5,411 nt of DNA from Desulfomicrobiaceae bacterium. Lineage in GTDB: Bacteria; Desulfobacterota; Desulfovibrionia; Desulfovibrionales; Desulfomicrobiaceae. The stretch spans positions 1 to 5,411 of the forward strand of contig DPEO01000013.1 of assembly GCA_003530935.1 (NCBI GenBank), written 5' to 3'. The position numbers were made by a program, and so were the translations under genes. This document shows, piece after piece, positions 1 through 5,298 of the stretch. Under the pieces are notes generated by a model. It was not told the DNA's origin. It saw nothing but the letters and a program-made list of their open reading frames with translations, and ran no database searches. Each line of letters opens with the position of its first letter. Position 1 is the first letter of the stretch.

Positions 1-779
1 AACTCCTTGTTCTGCAGCACCCGCAGCAGCTTGGCCTGGAGGCTGGGGCTGGCGTCGCCGATTTCATCGAGGAAGATGGTCCCCCCTGCAGCGATCTCGA
101 AAAAACCGGCCCGGGATTTGGTGGCCCCCGTAAAGGCCCCCTGCACATGGCCGAAAAGCTCGCTCTCCACCAGGCTTTCGGGGATGGCCGAGCAATTGAC
201 CGGCACAAAGGCCTGGGCGCGGCGCGCGCTCTGATAATGGATGGCCCGGGCCACCAATTCTTTGCCGGTGCCGGATTCCCCGGAGATGAGCACCGTGGCC
301 GCAGATGCCGCAGCCTTGTGGATGAGGGCAAACACCTGGCGCATGGCCGCGGAGGCCCCCAAAAGCCCATCCGGAGCCGGCACATCCGCTGCCATGAGCC
401 GACGGCGGCGCACCCGCTGCGCCAAGCGTTCCACGGCATCCACGAGCTCCTCAGCGGTAAAGGGCTTGGCCAGATACTCCGCGGCCCCATCGCGCATGGC
501 GTGCACCGCCCCCTCCACGGAAGGATAGCCGGTGAGCATCATGATCTCCGTGTCCGGGAACTGTTCCCGCACCGTGCGCACCACGGCCAGGCCGTCCTCC
601 CCGGGCATGCGCAAGTCGGTGATGACCACGTCCGCCGGTTCGCGCGCCAGCAGGGCCATGGCCTCGGCAAGACCTGCCGCCGTGCGCACCGCGTAGCCGT
701 GAGGCGCCAAGACCCGGGCGACGACCTCCAGGGTGGCGGGATTGTCATCAATGGCCACAACACGCAGCTTCTCGCTCAC
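1..779 (-). CDS. NtrC-family sigma-54-dependent response regulator (3' end outside window)
   Basis: This is a cytoplasmic transcription activator that, once phosphorylated, uses ATP hydrolysis to open sigma-54 RNA polymerase promoters. The 259 codons visible show a receiver domain (about residues 5-120) with acidic pair D11/D12, phosphoacceptor D55 in TDLRMPG, T83 and K105. A linker follows, then the AAA+ domain from about 140, with Walker A GESGTGKE (167-174), the sigma-54 contact loop GAFTGA intact (214-219) and Walker B TIFLDEIGD (234-242). The rest of AAA+ and the expected DNA-binding helix-turn-helix lie beyond position 1. The start is GTG at 779-777; its GTGA overlaps the stop of the kinase gene, and GAGGAG at 790-785 sits 5 bases upstream, so translation is probably coupled. 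The upstream kinase is its obvious partner. Its target is not shown, but the sigma-54-like promoter at the head of this operon is a natural candidate. Family assignment is firm; effector genes are inferred. Confidence 0.95.
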   Translation of the reverse strand, partial: MSEKLRVVAIDDNPATLEVVARVLAPHGYAVRTAAGLAEAMALLAREPADVVITDLRMPGEDGLAVVRTVREQFPDTEIMMLTGYPSVEGAVHAMRDGAAEYLAKPFTAEELVDAVERLAQRVRRRRLMAADVPAPDGLLGASAAMRQVFALIHKAAASAATVLISGESGTGKELVARAIHYQSARRAQAFVPVNCSAIPESLVESELFGHVQGAFTGATKSRAGFFEIAAGGTIFLDEIGDASPSLQAKLLRVLQNKE

Positions 780-1891
780 GCCGACTCCTCGGAAGCGCTA
801 TCTTCCCATAATGGCAAGACAATCTCAAAACGCGACCCCTCGTTCGGCGTGCTTTGCACATCCAAAGCGCCGCCATGGGCACTGACAATGCCATGCACCA
901 CCGCGAGCCCCAAGCCCGTGCCGCCATCCGGCCCTTTGGTGGTGAAAAACGGATGGAAGATCTGGCGCAAAACTTCCGGGCTCATGCCCATGCCCGAGTC
1001 CTCCACCGCCACCACGGCGTTGCCTGCTTCCGCGTAGGCGGCCAGACGCAATACCCCGCCCGTGGGCATGGCATGGATGGCGTTCACCGCCAAATTCACC
1101 ACCGCCTGCACCAATTGGCCGGCGTCTGCCTGCACCACCGGAGCACCATCCACCGTCACCTCGAGCAAGACGCCATGACGCTCGGCGCTGGCGGCCACCA
1201 AGTCCCGCGCCTGGCCTATGACGTCGGCAAGATCCACCCGCTGCCGCTGCAACGGCATCTGGCGGCCAAAGACGAGGAGTTTCTTGATGATCTCCCGGCA
1301 CTGCATGGCCGCAGCCTCGATGCGCGCGAGATCCCGGCGCACCGACTCCGGCACCCCTGGGGTGGCGGCAGCCAGTTGCGCAAAGCCGAGGATGTTGGCC
1401 AGGGGTTCGTTGAGCTCATGGCCAAGGCCTGCGGCCAGTTGCCCCACCTTGGCCAGCCGGTCGGCCCGGCGCACCTGCGCCTCCAGCTTGCGGCGGGCCG
1501 TTTGCGCCTCCTTCTTGGCGATGAGGGAGGAGAGCTGCAGGGCCACCTGATCGAGAAGGCGCCGGTCTTCCTCCAGCACCCAGCGCTCCTCCCCGCCCAG
1601 GCGCAGGCTGCCGCGGCGCACACCCTGCACCACCAGCGGCGCGATGTGGAGCGCATCTTCGGACATGTCCCCCGCTGTCCATGTCTGGCCATCCAAGCGC
1701 ACGGCCACGGCGAGGGCCTGCGGATGGGACAAGGCCTCCCGCACCATTGGCGGCACCTGGGCGACCACGGCACTCACCTCGGCCTCGGAATCGAGAAAGT
1801 GCAGCGTCAAGGCGTGCAGGCACGCCAAGGCGCGGTGGGCGGCCGCAAGTTCCTGGGCAGGGGTACACGCATACGATGGGGATGGCGGCAT
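776..1891 (-). CDS. Soluble HisKA sensor histidine kinase, NtrB-like
   Basis: This 371-residue kinase should autophosphorylate on His and pass phosphate to the NtrC-type regulator encoded next to it. Residues 1-125 form an uncharacterised input region, possibly GAF-like. A helical linker (about 120-148) leads to the HisKA dimerisation domain with H158 in GHELNEPL. The ATPase domain has the N box with N266 and N270, G1 DSGMG (298-302), F box FHPFFTTK (312-319) and G2 GTGLGL (324-329). No signal peptide or membrane segment is seen, so it is cytoplasmic and must sense an internal ligand or a protein partner. Position 162 is Glu, where the family usually has Asn or Thr (HEINNPL), which may weaken phosphatase activity. 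The reading frame stays open to 2107, but ATG 1891 is chosen because AGGAGAG at 1907-1901 precedes it by 9 bases and earlier starts run into the upstream gene. Identity as a kinase is certain; its signal is unknown. Confidence 0.94.
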   Translation of the reverse strand: MPPSPSYACTPAQELAAAHRALACLHALTLHFLDSEAEVSAVVAQVPPMVREALSHPQALAVAVRLDGQTWTAGDMSEDALHIAPLVVQGVRRGSLRLGGEERWVLEEDRRLLDQVALQLSSLIAKKEAQTARRKLEAQVRRADRLAKVGQLAAGLGHELNEPLANILGFAQLAAATPGVPESVRRDLARIEAAAMQCREIIKKLLVFGRQMPLQRQRVDLADVIGQARDLVAASAERHGVLLEVTVDGAPVVQADAGQLVQAVVNLAVNAIHAMPTGGVLRLAAYAEAGNAVVAVEDSGMGMSPEVLRQIFHPFFTTKGPDGGTGLGLAVVHGIVSAHGGALDVQSTPNEGSRFEIVLPLWEDSASEESA

Positions 1892-1900
1892 CAGGCATCG

Positions 1901-1907
1901 CTCTCCT
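1901..1907 (-). promoter_or_regulatory. Ribosome binding site that fixes the kinase start
   Basis: On the minus strand AGGAGAG lies 9 bases before ATG 1891. Another ATG at 1898 is only 2 bases from this element and opens a different frame, so it is not usable. The site therefore supports the 371-residue kinase over longer in-frame versions. Confidence 0.7.
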
Positions 1908-1944
1908 GGTATTCCCAAGCTCCTACCACACAACCGCCCCCCTG

Positions 1945-1982
1945 AAAAGCACACGGCGCGAGGTCTCCCCCGCGCCGCGCAC
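1945..1982 (-). terminator. Hairpin plus T-tract inside the operon, probable attenuator or partial terminator
   Basis: In the RNA read from the minus strand, the arm at 1982-1971 pairs with the arm at 1960-1949. There are seven perfect pairs (CGGCGCG with CGCGCCG) next to a 10-base loop, extended by five more that include three G-U pairs, and TTTTC follows at 1948-1944. It sits in the 107-base gap between the small membrane protein and the kinase. The U-tract is short, so readthrough is likely; the element could lower kinase and activator output relative to the transporter genes, or stabilise the upstream transcript 3' end. The structure is seen directly; the role is inferred. Confidence 0.55.
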
Positions 1983-1998
1983 CGCACTTTCCTTGCGG

Positions 1999-2694
1999 CT
2001 AGTGGCTGATCTTGAGCCCCCAACCCTCGAAGAGAAAGAGGATCGAAAAACCATACCACATGGTGTAGACAACGTAGAATGCCAGGGAGAAGAAGACGAT
2101 CCCCCACTTATCCCCGATCTTTTCCGCCTGCACTTTGTAGTAATTGTATGCCGGCTCCACAACCTTGGATTTCACGGAATAGGCAACCTTGGCATCGGCG
2201 AAGCGTTTCTGATCCTTGAGCGCCTTGTCGAGTCCCTCCAAGAACACGAACCAATCGTACAAGGCCTGACGTTCATCCTTCTGCGCATACGCAGGATATT
2301 TCTTCTGCAACGATGCACCATCATTGTGATACATGACATCGGCATCAGCAAGGCAGGAATCAATGATCGTCTTGTAACTTCCCTGGACATTGATTTTATT
2401 GCCTTGCGCTGCCGCTGTAACTCCGGATGCCTGAAGAATCGAGGCCATGGCCTGTGCCTGGGATTCACTCTTCATAGAAACGGCAGTATCGAGAGTCACC
2501 GATCCCAGAGAATCTGATTTTTCTTTCATTTCTGGGACATAATATGCAGATCCCTTGGAAATGGAGTTATAGAGGTTGTCCAGGTATGCCATGGCATTAT
2601 GGCCGTCCCACAGCGGCATGAACATGGCAAAGAGCACCACGAAAAACAGGGCCAGCAGGACAAAGCCCAAGGTGAATTCCTTCTTGCTATGCAT
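1999..2694 (-). CDS. Unrecognised two-segment membrane protein with large extracytoplasmic domain
   Basis: I do not recognise a family for this 231-residue protein. It has a hydrophobic segment at about 8-28 after a short basic N-terminus (HSKKEF), a hydrophilic stretch of roughly 165 residues (31-196), and a second hydrophobic, aromatic segment at about 198-222 followed by a short tail ending in KISH. With the basic N-terminus inside, the middle domain would be outside the cytoplasmic membrane; this orientation is inferred. That domain contains one Cys (C114) and an aromatic, Lys-rich final third. It starts 3 bases after the permease stop, with GGGGGAGG (2710-2703) inside the permease gene 8 bases from ATG, so it is probably made with the permease and may be its accessory subunit or a ligand-sensing partner. 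G+C over 2341-2580 is about 47% by hand count, far below its neighbours, which suggests relaxed constraint or a different origin. Confidence 0.85.
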   Translation of the reverse strand: MHSKKEFTLGFVLLALFFVVLFAMFMPLWDGHNAMAYLDNLYNSISKGSAYYVPEMKEKSDSLGSVTLDTAVSMKSESQAQAMASILQASGVTAAAQGNKINVQGSYKTIIDSCLADADVMYHNDGASLQKKYPAYAQKDERQALYDWFVFLEGLDKALKDQKRFADAKVAYSVKSKVVEPAYNYYKVQAEKIGDKWGIVFFSLAFYVVYTMWYGFSILFLFEGWGLKISH

Positions 2695-2697
2695 GGC

Positions 2698-3972
2698 TTA
2701 GGCCTCCCCCTTGAGGGTTTTGATGTTCATGAAAAAGGCGCCGAACACCCACACCCCAAACAAGCCGATGGTCACAAAGAAAAGCCACATGCCCACGGTG
2801 TCGATCATGGATGCCGTGGCCTTGTCGAGCGCGATCCACCCCATGGCCACGAGCTTCTTGGGCAGGGCAAAGGCCCGGTTGACGAAGCCGGCCATGACCG
2901 ACAGGGCGAAGAAGCCGCGAATGGTAATGCCGGGCACCACCTTGGTCACCAAGGCGCCCACCTGAATGCCGATGAGCGAACCCAAAAGCATGCCCATGGC
3001 CAGGGTGTAGAAGATAAAGCCGTAGATGGCGTACTGGGTGATGGCGCCGTAGCCGGCGGTAAACACGATCTGGAAGATATCCGTGCCCACGGTGGTCAGC
3101 GACGAGACGCCCAGCACGTACACGAAGATGGGGAAGGTGAGAAAGCCGCCGCCCACGCCCATGATACCGGCAGCCATGCCCACGATGACTCCGGAGAGGA
3201 TGAGGAACCAACACGAGATCTTGCGGCCGCCGGGCACGATACCCTGGTCGAAGGTCACCATGGGGGGCAGGGTCACGGTTTGGAGCCGCTGGGCCAACGG
3301 GGTGAGTCCAGCGCCTTCGCGGCCCTCATGCGGACCGGCGGCCTTGCCGCCCTTCTTGGCGCTGAAGTAGTCGTACATGCCATAGAAGCCCAAGAACCCG
3401 AGCATGAAGGTATAGACAATGGTGATGAAGGCGTCACTCAAGACCGGGTTGATGTCGTAGAGCGCCCGGTTGATGCCTGCGCCCACGGTGGTGCCGATGA
3501 CCGCGCCGATGATGAAGGTCACCGCCAGGGGCACCGAGACGTTGCCCATTTTGCGGTGGAGCACGGAGCCCATGATGGCCTTGGCAAAGATATGAAAGAG
3601 GTCGGTACCCACGGCCAGGATACCTTTCACCCCAGCGCTCATGAGGGCCGGGGCGATGATGAAGCCGCCGCCGGCGCCGATACAGCCGGAGATGAGCCCT
3701 GCGCCCATGCCCACGGCGATGGACACCAAAAAGATGAACAGGCTATAGTACGACGGCCCATACGCCTCTTTGCCGCCGATGAACCCTGGAAGGGCTTGGC
3801 TGACTTCCTCGGCAAAGGCCACGCTGCCCACGATCACCGGCACCAAGAGCAGCCCCAACAGGGCCAGACGCCGACGATCCCCCATGATGACGCGGGCATT
3901 GTCCAGCTCCCACCGGGCGAAACTTCGCGATCCCTCCACCATCAGTTTTCCAAAATCCCGAAAAAATCCCAT
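2698..3972 (-). CDS. TauE/SafE-family membrane permease (probable sulfite/organosulfur anion exporter)
   Basis: This 424-residue inner-membrane protein belongs to the TauE/SafE family, whose studied members move sulfite, sulfonates or related anions out of the cell. The two-fold repeat typical of the family is clear. The first half carries IGAGGGFIIAP (98-108) followed by AVGTDLFHIF (120-129); the second carries MGVGGGFLTFP (271-281) followed by TVGTDIFQIV (294-303). Hydrophobic segments lie near 36-54, 77-98, 119-135, 149-170, 178-200, 253-271, 305-345, 351-370 and 390-415. A hydrophilic loop of about 50 residues (203-250) joins the halves, and an amphipathic 35-residue N-terminus precedes the first segment, so it is longer than simple family members of about 250-300 residues. 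ATG 3972 is preferred over the in-frame start at 4008 because AGGAGG lies 5 bases before it. Substrate cannot be read from sequence; sulfite or another sulfur oxyanion is a guess from family and likely lifestyle. Confidence 0.9.
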   Translation of the reverse strand: MGFFRDFGKLMVEGSRSFARWELDNARVIMGDRRRLALLGLLLVPVIVGSVAFAEEVSQALPGFIGGKEAYGPSYYSLFIFLVSIAVGMGAGLISGCIGAGGGFIIAPALMSAGVKGILAVGTDLFHIFAKAIMGSVLHRKMGNVSVPLAVTFIIGAVIGTTVGAGINRALYDINPVLSDAFITIVYTFMLGFLGFYGMYDYFSAKKGGKAAGPHEGREGAGLTPLAQRLQTVTLPPMVTFDQGIVPGGRKISCWFLILSGVIVGMAAGIMGVGGGFLTFPIFVYVLGVSSLTTVGTDIFQIVFTAGYGAITQYAIYGFIFYTLAMGMLLGSLIGIQVGALVTKVVPGITIRGFFALSVMAGFVNRAFALPKKLVAMGWIALDKATASMIDTVGMWLFFVTIGLFGVWVFGAFFMNIKTLKGEA

Positions 3973-3977
3973 GTCGT

Positions 3978-3985
3978 CCTCCTTT
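3978..3985 (-). promoter_or_regulatory. Strong ribosome binding site for the permease
   Basis: AAAGGAGG on the minus strand stands 5 bases before ATG 3972. It matches the anti-Shine-Dalgarno sequence closely and decides against the upstream in-frame start at 4008, which would add 12 residues with no such site. Confidence 0.75.
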
Positions 3986-4029
3986 GCTGTTTGGGCGAAA
4001 ACCGCCACGTGCCTCCCTTGGGCGTCTTC

Positions 4030-4464
4030 CTAGTCCTGACGGCAGCTCTGGGCCGCCAGCCGGGCGTCGAGGATCTTCTCCTCATGCTCGCGCTTGCGGC
4101 TGACCGCGGCCCGAATCTTGGCATCCAAGATTTCCACCGGACAGGGCTTGAGCAGATAGTCGAAGGCCCCCTGCATCATACCGTCCACGGCATCGTCCAT
4201 GGTGGCGTGGGCCGAGAGCATGATGACCTCCACCAAGGGATGCTCGGCCTTGATGCGGCGCAGGGTTTCCAGGCCGTCCATGCCCGGCATGCGCACGTCG
4301 AGCACCACCACCTCGATCTCCGGGTCCGCCGCCAGGCACGCCAGGGTCTCCAGGCCGCTGTGGGCCGTGCGCACCCGCATGCCGCGCACCGACAAACGCT
4401 TGCGCATGATCTCGGTGAACTGGGCATCGTCATCCACTAGCAGGACATTGGCCGCAACAAGCAT
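4030..4464 (-). CDS. Stand-alone response-regulator receiver protein
   Basis: This 144-residue cytoplasmic protein is almost wholly a CheY-like receiver. The acidic cluster D11-D13, phosphoacceptor D56 in LDVRMPGMDG, S84 at the Thr/Ser switch position and K106 in LLKPCP are all present, so it should be phosphorylatable. After the domain ends near 122 only a charged helical tail remains (RKREHEEK and onward), with no DNA-binding or enzymatic output domain. It is the first gene of the operon, 57 bases ahead of the permease. AAGGAGG (4475-4469) is 4 bases from ATG 4464. Single-domain receivers act by protein contact, as phosphate sinks or as intermediates in phosphorelays; here it could take phosphate from the operon's kinase, or bind the permease or membrane protein. 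The domain call is firm and the role is inferred. Confidence 0.93.
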   Translation of the reverse strand: MLVAANVLLVDDDAQFTEIMRKRLSVRGMRVRTAHSGLETLACLAADPEIEVVVLDVRMPGMDGLETLRRIKAEHPLVEVIMLSAHATMDDAVDGMMQGAFDYLLKPCPVEILDAKIRAAVSRKREHEEKILDARLAAQSCRQD

Positions 4465-4486
4465 GACGCCTCCTTGATTTCACCCA

Positions 4487-4503
4487 AACAAAGGCTATGC
4501 CAA
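4487..4503 (-). promoter_or_regulatory. Putative sigma-54 (-24/-12) promoter of the five-gene operon
   Basis: The minus strand reads TTGGCATAGCCTTTGTT. Against the consensus YTGGCACGrNNNTTGCW it keeps TTGGCA and TTG with the required GG-N10 spacing, and differs at C->T and G->A in the first block and at GC->GT in the -12 block. Transcription would start near 4476, leaving a leader of only about 12 bases that begins just before the AAGGAGG site, which is unusually short. It lies directly ahead of an operon that encodes an NtrC-type sigma-54 activator, and a 17-base palindrome sits at a fitting upstream distance. The match is seen by eye; function is inferred. Confidence 0.6.
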
Positions 4504-4611
4504 AAAAGAACAACACATTGAACTTTCAGGAAATTCTACAGAACGCCCAAGCGCGCCGGCACCACGCATCGCTGCCCATACCCCTCAAAATCCAAGAATA
4601 TGAGATGGTTC

Positions 4612-4628
4612 GATGCACCGGGCGCATC
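4612..4628. promoter_or_regulatory. 17-base inverted repeat, candidate activator binding site
   Basis: The plus strand reads GATGCACCGGGCGCATC, eight-base arms around a central G (4620) with only one mismatched pair (A against C). The centre is about 144 bases upstream of the predicted sigma-54 start, within the usual 100-200 base range for NtrC-type enhancer sites. A lone half site, CGCATC, recurs at 4565-4570. The likely binder is the operon's own NtrC-family regulator. Confidence 0.5.
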
Positions 4629-4637
4629 CATAGCCCT

Positions 4638-4671
4638 GGAGAAAAACGCCCCATGCGGGGAAAAACACCCC
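4638..4671. repeat. Two-copy 15-base direct repeat, 19-base period
   Basis: On the plus strand, GGAGAAAAACGCCCC (4638-4652) and GGGGAAAAACACCCC (4657-4671) match at 13 of 15 positions and are separated by ATGC. The pair begins 3 bases beyond the stop of the TPR gene. It may be protein-binding sites on nearly the same face of the helix (19 bases is close to two turns), or a by-product of a terminator made from G/C and T runs. Confidence 0.5.
4642..4660 (-). terminator. Weak candidate terminator after the TPR gene
   Basis: On the minus strand CCCC (4660-4657) and GGGG (4652-4649) enclose GCAT, followed by CG and five Ts (4646-4642). The stem is only four G-C pairs, so efficiency is doubtful. 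Position just after the TPR stop fits termination between the TPR gene and the operon. It overlaps the direct repeat, and only one of the two readings may matter. Confidence 0.35.
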
Positions 4672-4674
4672 ACC

Positions 4675-5148
4675 TCACCCCAGCAGGGGTTCCACTGCAG
4701 CCACCATGGCCGGTACGTCCACCGGCTCGCCGCTTTCCGCCAGGGCGCGCCACAGATTGATTTCGCGCGTCAGCGAAATATTGTCGGGGTCCATGAACCC
4801 TTCCCATGCCGCCAGGGCCTTCTCCACTTGGCCGCGCTGGGCGTAGCTCAGCCCCAGGTAGGCTCGGGCCAGGGGATCTGCCGGACGATGACGGACGGCC
4901 ATGGCCAGAGTGTCCTTGGCCTGGAGAAATTCCCCCAGCTTGTAGAAGCAAATCCCCAGGCGCACCCGGGCCTCGTGATGGTCGCGCTGGGTGCGCAGCA
5001 CGGCGCGGTAGCGCTCCCGGGCCAGGGCAAAATCCCCACTGGCAAAGGCCGCGTCCGCGGCCCGCACCTCGGCGTCGAGGCCGGAGAGCGGCGATTTGGG
5101 GGTCACGCGGCGCACCAAGCCCAAAAGAAGCTCCCGCCGCGTCACCAT
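4675..5148 (-). CDS. Small TPR-repeat protein with twin-arginine-like N-terminus
   Basis: This 157-residue protein is built from about three tetratricopeptide repeats, helical pairs that serve as protein-docking surfaces. They lie at about 24-58 (with AFASGDFALARERYRAVL), 59-92 (LGICFYKLGEFLQAKDTL) and 93-126 (YLGLSYAQRGQVEKAL), followed by a helical C-terminal part. The first residues, MVTRRELLLGLVRR, resemble a Tat motif (T-R-R-x-L-L), but the hydrophobic run is broken by RR at 13-14 and there is no cleavage site, so export is unlikely. Similar pseudo-Tat starts are known in cytoplasmic ferredoxins such as NapF. A TTG-initiated extension to 5217 is possible in frame, but GGGGAGG (5162-5156) 7 bases before ATG 5148 argues for this start. 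It lies 210 bases upstream of the signalling operon on the same strand and is probably a separate unit. The partner is unknown. Confidence 0.85.
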   Translation of the reverse strand: MVTRRELLLGLVRRVTPKSPLSGLDAEVRAADAAFASGDFALARERYRAVLRTQRDHHEARVRLGICFYKLGEFLQAKDTLAMAVRHRPADPLARAYLGLSYAQRGQVEKALAAWEGFMDPDNISLTREINLWRALAESGEPVDVPAMVAAVEPLLG

Positions 5149-5155
5149 GGCAGGA

Positions 5156-5162
5156 CCTCCCC
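5156..5162 (-). promoter_or_regulatory. Ribosome binding site of the TPR gene
   Basis: GGGGAGG on the minus strand is 7 bases before ATG 5148. The alternative TTG start at 5217 has no comparable element, so this site decides the start. Confidence 0.7.
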
Positions 5163-5258
5163 GGACTGCACACACGCCTGCGTCCGCACGTCCGAGCACT
5201 TTCGTTGCAGCGAACAATTGACATCCATCACCAAGCCCTCCAAGAAGAAAAACGTTTC

Positions 5259-5273
5259 GCGGCCCTCGGCCGC
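5259..5273. repeat. Short GC inverted repeat between divergent genes
   Basis: GCGGCC and GGCCGC face each other around CTC on the plus strand, 25 bases before the plus-strand gene start and in the 150-base divergent region. No T-run follows on either strand that would make a good terminator. It may be an operator or a leader hairpin of the plus-strand gene. In such GC-rich DNA a six-base-arm palindrome can also arise by chance. Confidence 0.3.
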
Positions 5274-5288
5274 CTTTGTGCTATCCAT

Positions 5289-5293
5289 GGAGG
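5289..5293 (+). promoter_or_regulatory. Ribosome binding site of the plus-strand exported-protein gene
   Basis: GGAGG lies 5 bases before ATG 5299. An in-frame ATG at 5287 overlaps this element and lacks its own site, so 5299 is the likelier start. Confidence 0.65.
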
Positions 5294-5298
5294 ACTTC

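Noticed and set aside
147..1037. Plus-strand open frame of 296 codons
   Set aside because: Antisense to the NtrC-type regulator and the kinase end; no recognisable motif and Arg/His-rich composition.
854..1945. Plus-strand open frame of 363 codons
   Set aside because: Antisense to the kinase gene, whose H, N, G1, F and G2 boxes are all intact.
1892..2107. Longer N-terminus for the kinase (start at 2107)
   Set aside because: It would run 109 bases into the upstream membrane-protein gene and through the hairpin; the extra residues look like translated non-coding sequence and the ribosome binding site points to 1891.
3994..4006. Small hairpin GGCG/CGCC between receiver and permease genes
   Set aside because: Four-pair stem without a T-run, common by chance in GC-rich DNA.
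3973..4008. Longer N-terminus for the permease (start at 4008)
   Set aside because: AGGAGG lies 5 bases before ATG 3972, and the added 12 residues span the ribosome binding site itself.
2599..4440. Plus-strand open frame of 613 codons
   Set aside because: It lies antisense to the permease, the small membrane protein start and the receiver gene, all of which have clear family motifs and ribosome binding sites. Its His/Gly/Asp-rich composition is what reversed GC-rich codons give.
4533..4538. TAGAAT -10-like hexamer on the minus strand upstream of the receiver gene
   Set aside because: It matches five of six bases of TATAAT, but no -35 hexamer stands at proper spacing; a weak secondary promoter cannot be excluded.
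4497..4760. Plus-strand open frame of 87 codons in the intergenic region
   Set aside because: No ribosome binding site, it crosses the promoter region and the TPR gene end in antisense, and shows no recognisable protein pattern.
5149..5217. TTG-initiated extension of the TPR protein
   Set aside because: No ribosome binding site before 5217, whereas GGGGAGG precedes ATG 5148; the extra residues carry no TPR pattern.
5218..5246. Sigma-70 promoter starting at TTGACA
   Set aside because: A perfect -35 hexamer, but at 16-18 bases spacing the only candidates are CCAAGA, CAAGAA and AAGAAG, poor matches to TATAAT.
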